Assembly (NCBI GenBank): GCA_018818835.1
Contig: JAHIRD010000147.1
Coordinates: 1 to 49,736 of the forward strand
Direction: 5' to 3'
DNA length: 49,736 nucleotides
From: Pseudomonadota bacterium
GTDB taxonomy: Bacteria; Desulfobacterota; Desulfobacteria; Desulfobacterales; Desulfolunaceae
Below the pieces are notes generated by a model. The model was not told where the DNA came from and made no database searches. It saw nothing but the letters and a program-made list of their open reading frames with translations. Below, piece by piece: positions 44,681 to 49,736 of the stretch (its first letter is position 1; every line of letters starts with the position of its first letter). The position numbers and the translations under genes were made by a program.

Positions 44681-45982
44681 TCAATCCGGCAATAGATTGT
44701 AATAATATCTCATGGCGTCGGTCCGGGTAAGAATCCCGATGATTTCTCCGTCCTGAATCACGGGGACCCGTCCGATATCGTGTTTGATCATGAGCCTGAC
44801 GGCTTCAAGGGGACTTTTTTGGGAATCGACACATAAAATGTCCTTACTCATATAGGCCTTGACCGGGGACTTCATGTGTTCTTCCTTTCTCATCTTTTTA
44901 AAATCACGCCGTGAAATCACACCCACAAGCTTTTGATTTTCCACCACGGGAAGACCTGAAAAGCCTTTTTCCCTGAGAAGCTGTGCCACATCCGCCATGG
45001 TTTTATCCGAGGTCACCGTATGCACCGGATAGGACATGAGATCACTTAACTGCACCGATGAACGCTGATTTCCATCGATCAATTCGGAAATCATTTCAAT
45101 GACTGCACCGGGATTGAGGAATTCTGAAGCGATCAGGGCCGAGCCTGCTCCGGGATGACCTCCTCCCCCAAGGTTTCTCATAAGTTTCCCTATATCAAGG
45201 CTTTCAACAGAACTTCTCCCGATCACGATGCATTTATGTTTATCTTCCTCCAGAAAAAGCCCAAAGGCGGCATCAACATTTTCAAGATCACGGTACATGC
45301 TCACAACCACGGACAAATTCCCGATGTGCCCATCCAGAACGACTTTGCAGAATGCGATTTTATACCCTCGTATTTTTCGCCTCTGGGTCGTGTTCATCAT
45401 ATTAAACAGAATATTTTTCTGTTTTTCACCATAGGCTGGTCTTAAAAAAGAATTCAACACGGTCAGGTCTGCATTTCGGTCCAGCAGAAAGGCGCAAGCC
45501 GAGGCATCCTCTGATGTGGTAGATGAAAAGGTCAGGTTCCCCGTATCTTCGTAAATACCCATGAGCATCAAGGTTGCGATCATGGGTGTCAGCAGAATTC
45601 TTTTTTCCTTGATTTCCCTGACAAGAAGGGTGACCGTTGCCCCTTTGGATTCCTGACACATCCACAGAGGGTTCATGTCTCCCCCTTGATGATGATCCCA
45701 CAGGATAATATCCAGGTCTTTTTTTCCTTTTAGTTTCCTCAAGCCGTCCAAACGATCCCAGCTACACGCATCCACGACAATCAGAGTGCTGACCTCATCC
45801 AAAGAAATGTCATTGGCCTGCTTGAATGGAAATAACTCTTTGTGGATGGATAAAAAGGCTTTGACATTGGGATTCATGGTTTTAGGAAGAACCGGAATTG
45901 AACCGGGATACACAAGACTGGCTGCAATGACCGAAGCCAGGGCATCGAAATCAGCACTTTTATGGGTTGTGATAATTTTCAT
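44681..45982 (-). CDS. DHH/DHHA1 phosphoesterase with tandem CBS domains
   Basis: The ATG at 45982 follows a GGAG site; a TTG one codon earlier is also in frame. Of 433 residues, the DHH domain has the metal ligands His7, Asp11 and Asp13 (THKSADFDA), Asp71 (VVDAC) and the signature Asp96-His97-His98. The DHHA1 domain carries GGGGHPGAGSA at about 272. Two CBS domains follow, about 310-430 (MSYPVHTVTSDKTM; MSKDILCVDSQKSP), which usually bind adenine nucleotides. In many Deltaproteobacteria the same DHH-CBS module is fused to a tRNA nucleotidyltransferase domain; that part is missing here. Likely a nucleotide or oligonucleotide phosphoesterase regulated by nucleotides. Confidence 0.88.
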   Translation of the reverse strand: MKIITTHKSADFDALASVIAASLVYPGSIPVLPKTMNPNVKAFLSIHKELFPFKQANDISLDEVSTLIVVDACSWDRLDGLRKLKGKKDLDIILWDHHQGGDMNPLWMCQESKGATVTLLVREIKEKRILLTPMIATLMLMGIYEDTGNLTFSSTTSEDASACAFLLDRNADLTVLNSFLRPAYGEKQKNILFNMMNTTQRRKIRGYKIAFCKVVLDGHIGNLSVVVSMYRDLENVDAAFGLFLEEDKHKCIVIGRSSVESLDIGKLMRNLGGGGHPGAGSALIASEFLNPGAVIEMISELIDGNQRSSVQLSDLMSYPVHTVTSDKTMADVAQLLREKGFSGLPVVENQKLVGVISRRDFKKMRKEEHMKSPVKAYMSKDILCVDSQKSPLEAVRLMIKHDIGRVPVIQDGEIIGILTRTDAMRYYYNLLPD

Positions 45983-46004
45983 CAATCAAACTCCATTATA
46001 AATC

Positions 46005-46147
46005 GTGCCCATCCATAAATGGCATCTCACGGTCCATACCGGCGTTCTCAGGTTTTCGAAATCCTCAACGTAGCGCTGCTACGCCTGCGGTTTCGAAAAC
46101 CTTGCGGCCTTGGTCTGAACCGCGATCTACCATTTCTGGATGGACAC
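46005..46147. repeat. 143-bp palindromic element (MITE-like)
   Basis: The left arm (46005-46061) and right arm (46091-46147) are 57-nt inverse copies with roughly two thirds identity overall, perfect over the inner GGTTTTCGAAA. The centre holds CGTAGC-GCT-GCTACG (46069-46083). The outer ends are GTGCCCATCCA and TGGATGGACAC. It encodes nothing and occupies most of the divergent promoter region between the DHH-CBS gene and the ACT gene. As RNA or single-stranded DNA it would fold into one long hairpin. Confidence 0.75.
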
Positions 46148-46234
46148 TAAATCGTTTATGATTCAAATTCATAAAGACTTATGTTATCATAATCGCTAAA
46201 TTTTTTATAAATATCAAACGTTTTTGAGGTTCAG

Positions 46235-46786
46235 ATGAAAAAAATCATTATCACCATCATCGGCCCGGATAAACCGGGCATTATCGCATCGGTTTCCGAT
46301 ACCTTGTTTAAAAAAGGCTGTAACATTGAAAATGTCAGCCAGACAACCCTGCAATCCGAATTTGCCGGAATCTGTGTGGTCTCAATCCCGGAAGATCTCA
46401 CCATTGAAACGCTCCGGGAGTCCATGAACAAAGACCTTGAGGGAAAGGGTCTTCATGTTCATATCAAAGCCCTTGAGGACGCTGAGCCAGCCTTGAAAGA
46501 ATCTGCAGAATCCTTTATCATCAGCACCTGCGGTCCTGATAAAAAAGGGCTTGTGGCCAGAATATCCAAAGTCATCGCCGAGGCAGGAGTAAACATAAGC
46601 AACCTCAAGGCGGTTTTTGAAGGTGGGACCAACCCGGACAGAAATATCATGATTTTCGAGGTGGATGTGCCCGGATGGGTCGATGTCCAGGCCTTGTCTG
46701 TCACGCTCAAACATCTGGCGTCTGAACTGAATCTCGATTTGACCCTCCAACACAAGAATATTTTTGACGCCGTCAACCGAATATAA
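46235..46786 (+). CDS. double ACT-domain protein paired with UPF0210
   Basis: A 183-residue protein made of two ACT domains: the first begins IIITIIGPDKPGIIASVSDTLFKKGCNIENV and the second FIISTCGPDKKGLVARISKVIAEAGVNISNL, both with the G-P-D-K-x-G pattern. ACT domains bind amino acids and regulate enzymes; the layout also recalls GcvR. The gene is 11 bp upstream of the UPF0210 gene, and ACT (UPF0237) and UPF0210 genes are commonly adjacent in bacteria, so they probably work as a sensor-enzyme pair. The ligand is unknown. Confidence 0.85.
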   Translation: MKKIIITIIGPDKPGIIASVSDTLFKKGCNIENVSQTTLQSEFAGICVVSIPEDLTIETLRESMNKDLEGKGLHVHIKALEDAEPALKESAESFIISTCGPDKKGLVARISKVIAEAGVNISNLKAVFEGGTNPDRNIMIFEVDVPGWVDVQALSVTLKHLASELNLDLTLQHKNIFDAVNRI

Positions 46787-46797
46787 GGAATACCATC

Positions 46798-48171
46798 ATG
46801 TTTAACGACAGAGAATTCATATCCACACTGGAAATGTTGAAATACGAACACCTGGACGTAAGGGCCGTCACCCTGGGAATCAATCTTGCCGATTGCGCCA
46901 GTCATGATATTGGAGTCTTCACATCCAACATCAGAAAAAAAATCGGCCACCTGGCCCGAAACCTTGTCACTGTGTGCAACCAGGTTGGAGACAAATACGG
47001 CATAGAGGTGGTCAATAAGCGCATTTCCATCAGCCCTGTGGCTGTGGTTGCTGCACCTTTTTCATCTGTGCAGATGGTGGGTATTGCAAAAACCCTGGAT
47101 GAGATTGCAGCCGAGGTGAGCGTGGATTTCATCGGCGGTTTTTCAGCCCTGGTCGAAAAAGGCATGGCCAATGGTGACCGGGCTCTGATCGAAGCCATTC
47201 CCGAAGCCCTGTCCCAGACCGGGCGAATCTGCTCGTCGGTCAATGTGGCATCCACCCGTGCAGGCATCAATATGGATGCGGTTCTCCAGATGGCCCAGGC
47301 CATTAAAAAAGCCGCTGAACTGACCCGTGACAGCGACGGCTTGGCCTGCGCCAAGCTCTGTGTGTTCTGCAATATCCCCGAAGATGTCCCTTTTATGGCC
47401 GGTGCCTATCTGGGAATCGGTGAGGCCGATGCCGTTATCAATGTGGGTGTCAGTGGCCCGGGTGTGGTTAAAAAAGCCATTGACAGACTGGTGGCCAGTG
47501 AAACCAGGCCTGATCTGGGCCAGATTGCCGAAATGATAAAACGAACCGCCTGCAAGGTCACCCGGGTCGGTGAACTTATCGGTCGTGAAGTGGCCCAGAG
47601 CCTGGGCATTCCCTTTGGCGTGGTGGATCTTTCCCTGGCCCCCACCCCCACGGTGGGTGACAGCGTTGGCGAAATTTTCCAGAGCCTCGGCCTTTTGAGT
47701 ATTGGAGTCCCCGGAAGCACGGCAGCCCTGGCCATGCTCAACGATGCCGTCAAAAAAGGGGGCGCCTTTGCCAGTTCCTATGTGGGGGGCCTGAGCGGCG
47801 CCTTTATCCCGGTCAGCGAAGACCTCAACATCGAAGAAGCGGCACGAAGTGGTATTCTGAACATTGAAAAACTGGAAGCCATGACCAGTGTCTGTTCTGT
47901 GGGGCTTGATATGGTGGCCATTCCCGGAAACACCTCCGAAGACACCCTGGCCGGAATCATTGCTGACGAAATGGCCATCGGCATGATCAATTCAAAAACA
48001 ACCGCCACACGACTGATTCCCGTTCCCGGCAAAAAAGCCGGTGACAAAGCCCATTTCGGAGGTCTTCTGGGCCAAGCCACTATCATTGATGTGAAAAACG
48101 CCAGCGGCACCAACGCCTTTATCCGCCATGGTGGACGCATTCCTGCGCCGATTCACAGCTTGAAAAATTAG
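46798..48171 (+). CDS. UPF0210/DUF711 family protein (PFL-like fold)
   Basis: A 457-residue protein of the UPF0210 family. Conserved segments include LDVRAVTLGINL at the N-terminus, DFIGGFSALVEKGM, CSSVNVASTRAGINMDAV, GEADAVINVGVSGPGVV, VDLSLAPTPTVGDSVG and the C-terminal GGLSGAFIPVSED and KKAGDKAHFGGLLG. The structure is related to glycyl radical (pyruvate formate-lyase-like) enzymes, but the activity is unknown to me; no glycyl-radical signature RVxGY is visible. It follows the ACT gene by 11 bp, suggesting allosteric control by a small metabolite. A 13-bp hairpin follows the stop. Confidence 0.88.
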   Translation: MFNDREFISTLEMLKYEHLDVRAVTLGINLADCASHDIGVFTSNIRKKIGHLARNLVTVCNQVGDKYGIEVVNKRISISPVAVVAAPFSSVQMVGIAKTLDEIAAEVSVDFIGGFSALVEKGMANGDRALIEAIPEALSQTGRICSSVNVASTRAGINMDAVLQMAQAIKKAAELTRDSDGLACAKLCVFCNIPEDVPFMAGAYLGIGEADAVINVGVSGPGVVKKAIDRLVASETRPDLGQIAEMIKRTACKVTRVGELIGREVAQSLGIPFGVVDLSLAPTPTVGDSVGEIFQSLGLLSIGVPGSTAALAMLNDAVKKGGAFASSYVGGLSGAFIPVSEDLNIEEAARSGILNIEKLEAMTSVCSVGLDMVAIPGNTSEDTLAGIIADEMAIGMINSKTTATRLIPVPGKKAGDKAHFGGLLGQATIIDVKNASGTNAFIRHGGRIPAPIHSLKN

Positions 48172-48177
48172 GACCAT

Positions 48178-48206
48178 CATCCAGGTGGCCGTAGGCCACT
48201 TGGATG
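48178..48206. terminator. stem-loop after the UPF0210 gene
   Basis: CATCCAGGTGGCC (48178-48190) and GGCCACTTGGATG (48194-48206) pair in 12 of 13 positions plus one G-T, with a 3-nt loop, 6 bp after the stop. No T tract follows. The tail GATGCCATCTC resembles part of the palindromic element at 46005, so a repeat origin is possible. Confidence 0.55.
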
Positions 48207-48601
48207 CCATCTCTAAAATCATACCAAATACTAAAACGCAGTAGATGAATAATTTTTACAATACCATCCGTGTTGGACATTAGAACCTTTAGATTTCACC
48301 TCTAATTTGTATTCCAAAATTCAAATTTTTTTATTAATTTATTTTCGCCTTTAGCCCGTCTTCTATCCATAAATCATCATCCATATGCCACCTCACACAT
48401 TCCCTTTACAGTATCATTTATTATTGCGAAATTATTTCTTTTAAGTTAAAAGGTTCATAAACATGAATAAACACAGAGTGCCTGATTGTTGCGTTTTATG
48501 GTAATCCAAAAAAACAACGCCGACAAGCAATTCCAGGACATGCCTGGGTGTCAGTCAAAAAGAGTTTAACATGAAGGGCATGAAGAAAAACAATTAAATT
48601 G
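48207..48601. other. AT-rich gene-free stretch
   Basis: About 395 bp with no coding pattern, no strong hairpin and no recognised repeat. A short AGGACATGCCTGGGTGTCAG segment near 48535 may be the remnant of a repeat. Confidence 0.4.
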
Positions 48602-48887
48602 TTTACCACCCGCTCCTGTTGGTCGCTTACAAGCACATGAAGAAATATGCCTCTGGCGGCCAGCTTTTAAAAAGCCGGGCAAATGGGTTGGTAAGGCCGG
48701 ACTCTTGAGGCAGCAACGATTAAGCGTTCAAAGCCGCGGCATGACGTGACTGTAAAAAACCTGTTTGGCAACCTTTTTAAAAGAGCCTGCCCCAGCGAAG
48801 GCTGGGGTTGGCCCCCGGCAGGGATAATCTTTTGCCCTTCTTCGTGCTCTTCGTGTTCTTCAGTGAGCTACGCGAACGGGTGGTGAA
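48602..48887. repeat. MITE-like element, copy 2 (286 bp)
   Basis: Ends are TTTACCACCCG (left) and CGGGTGGTGAA (right). It shares with the copy at 7973 the start ACCACCCGCTCC, the segment GGCGGCCAGCTTTTAAAAAG and the end TTTTGCCCTTCTTCGTGCTC. About 140 bp of extra sequence are inserted in the middle, including a CCCCAGC-GAAG-GCTGGGG hairpin at 48790-48807. No coding capacity was seen. Confidence 0.6.
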
Positions 48888-48902
48888 TAAAAAACAAAAA
48901 AA

Positions 48903-48992
48903 GATTTTTACCACGAGCATGAGTTCATGAAGAAAAGAAAACAGCTCCACCCCAAACTTCATGTCCTTCATGACCTTCATGGTGAGGATAAA
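48903..48992. repeat. short related inverted-repeat element
   Basis: The left end TTTTTACCACGAGCATGAG and the right part TTCATGACCTTCATGGTGAGG are loosely inverse and carry the same CATGAAG/CTTCATG series as the MITE-like copies. It is probably a degenerate relative of the element at 48602, lying 15 bp to its right. Confidence 0.4.
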
Positions 48993-49015
48993 AATCCCAG
49001 GCTTAGCCTGGGATT
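48993..49015. repeat. REP-like perfect hairpin with one-base centre (copy C)
   Basis: AATCCCAGGCT (48993-49003) and AGCCTGGGATT (49005-49015) are perfect inverse copies around a single T. It has the same core, CCCAGGC/GCCTGGG, as the hairpin at 793. It lies 50 bp before the start of the PAAR-like gene. Confidence 0.6.
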
Positions 49016-49065
49016 ATAAAATGCTTTCTCATGGCCTTCACGGTGAATAAAACAGGAGGAATATT

Positions 49066-49650
49066 ATGGCAGCAACCGTAGCAGTCAACAAACGAACCGT
49101 GGTTCATAAAAAAAGCGATGGCACATCCGTGGCCTTTCCGGATATCTGCCTGACCCAGTGTGGCCCGCCCGTGGTCCCCATCCCTTATCCCAACATCGGA
49201 AAATCCTCGGACCTTGATAACGGAGCCAGCACAGTCACAGCCGATGGTCAGCCCATGGGTCATGAGAAATCCTTTTTCAGCAAAACCACCGGTGACGAGG
49301 CCGGAGACAAAAAAGGCGTTGCCTCGGGAACCACAGCGGCCAAGGCAGAATTTGTAAGTTTTTCCTTTGATGTCTTTGTGGAAGGGAAAAGTGTGGTCAG
49401 GGCCAATGACCTGATGATCCACAACAACAAAAACACCCCGCCCACGCCCTTGATGCAGCCGCCCCTTGTTCAGCAAATCGTTGATGAAACACCGGAGATA
49501 CCTGAGCAGGGGAAGATCGAGGTCGAGTTTATCGATCCGTTTGGTGAGAAGATGAGTGGCGTTGAATTTGAGACTGAAATCAATGGTGAAAAACAATGCA
49601 CGGCATCTGTTCAAAGAAAAATCGGATTTTCAGAGCTCAACAACAAATGA
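49066..49650 (+). CDS. PAAR-like (DUF4150) protein, possible type VI secretion tip or effector carrier
   Basis: A 194-residue protein. Residues about 1-130 match the DUF4150/PAAR-like family: FPDICLTQCGPPVVPIPYPNIGKSSDLDNGAST, then SFFSKTTGDEAGDKKGVASG, then FSFDVFVEGKSVVRANDLMIHNN. PAAR-like proteins cap the VgrG spike of type VI secretion and carry toxins or adaptors. The C-terminal 50 residues (IEVEFIDPFGEKMSGVEFETEI) look like the start of a beta-sandwich linker that in relatives leads to a toxin domain, but it ends after GFSELNNK. AGGAGG precedes the ATG. Other secretion genes would lie beyond the window. Confidence 0.8.
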   Translation: MAATVAVNKRTVVHKKSDGTSVAFPDICLTQCGPPVVPIPYPNIGKSSDLDNGASTVTADGQPMGHEKSFFSKTTGDEAGDKKGVASGTTAAKAEFVSFSFDVFVEGKSVVRANDLMIHNNKNTPPTPLMQPPLVQQIVDETPEIPEQGKIEVEFIDPFGEKMSGVEFETEINGEKQCTASVQRKIGFSELNNK

Positions 49651-49736
49651 ATCAGGGATAACAGAAACAAGCGAATCATATCAGCCCTTTCCCATAAAAA
49701 ATTATTCAATTTATAAAGCCTGGGTCAGTCAGAAAA

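Noticed and set aside
46798-48171. Functional pyruvate formate-lyase or other glycyl radical enzyme
   Set aside because: Only the fold-level family (UPF0210) fits; the C-terminal glycyl radical motif is absent.

Overview
The window looks like a chromosomal segment of a mesophilic sulfate-reducing Desulfobacterota bacterium, most likely of the order Desulfobacterales. The basis is the gene content: a tetraheme class III cytochrome c, a DsrM/NarI-like cytochrome b, MetF/MetV of the Wood-Ljungdahl type, PAS-rich histidine kinases, an HRDxxPQN serine/threonine kinase, and the short Cys-rich and UPF0210/ACT protein families common in this group. Base composition is moderate and the intergenic DNA is rich in small palindromic elements. 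No rRNA, tRNA or CRISPR array was recognised.

Layout. (1) 1-820: tail of a Y1/REP-associated transposase and its flanking repeats. (2) 870-7954: a glyoxylate/TCA block, with aceB-aceA on the minus strand diverging from aceK and a downstream aconitase; an almost perfect 35-bp inverted repeat sits between the divergent genes. (3) 8257-17592: a small GIY-YIG protein, then a single 9-kb gene for a 3007-residue hybrid PKS/NRPS megasynthase with the order FAAL-ACP-KS-(no AT)-ACP-reductase-(half condensation domain)-A-PCP-reductase. (4) 18560-22537: a probable minus-strand operon of Ser/Thr kinase, LysM-like lipoprotein and exported pentapeptide-repeat protein. (5) 22840-26709: a BON-domain lipoprotein and a two-gene signalling unit (PAS histidine kinase, then receiver-PAS-kinase). 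(6) 26941-27259: an inverted-repeat element with an attC-like right end. (7) 27378-30765: a five-gene operon (tetraheme cytochrome c, MetV, cytochrome b, two-cluster ferredoxin, MetF) ended by a clear terminator. (8) 31261-32292: a STAS-like protein and a PilZ protein. (9) 32667-40665: an envelope cluster of lipoproteins and wall-active proteins: LpoB-like, COG3014-like, three LPP20-like, CsgG-like, MltC-like lytic transglycosylase and a transglutaminase-like protein. (10) 41042-48171: an LpxL-type acyltransferase, a Cys-rich small protein, a zinc-ribbon membrane protein, a DHH-CBS phosphoesterase, and the ACT/UPF0210 pair. (11) 48178-49736: repeat-rich DNA followed by a PAAR-like DUF4150 protein.

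How it fits together. The glyoxylate block would let the cell assimilate acetate, with AceK setting flux at the isocitrate branch point. The MetF operon physically links methylene-tetrahydrofolate reductase to a membrane cytochrome b and a periplasmic multiheme cytochrome, suggesting that the methyl/methylene-THF step exchanges electrons with the quinone or periplasmic pool. The megasynthase is an orphan lipopeptide-type pathway in one gene. The envelope cluster points to regulated peptidoglycan synthesis and remodelling. The two most promising undescribed systems are the cytochrome-linked MetFV operon and the double-reductase megasynthase.
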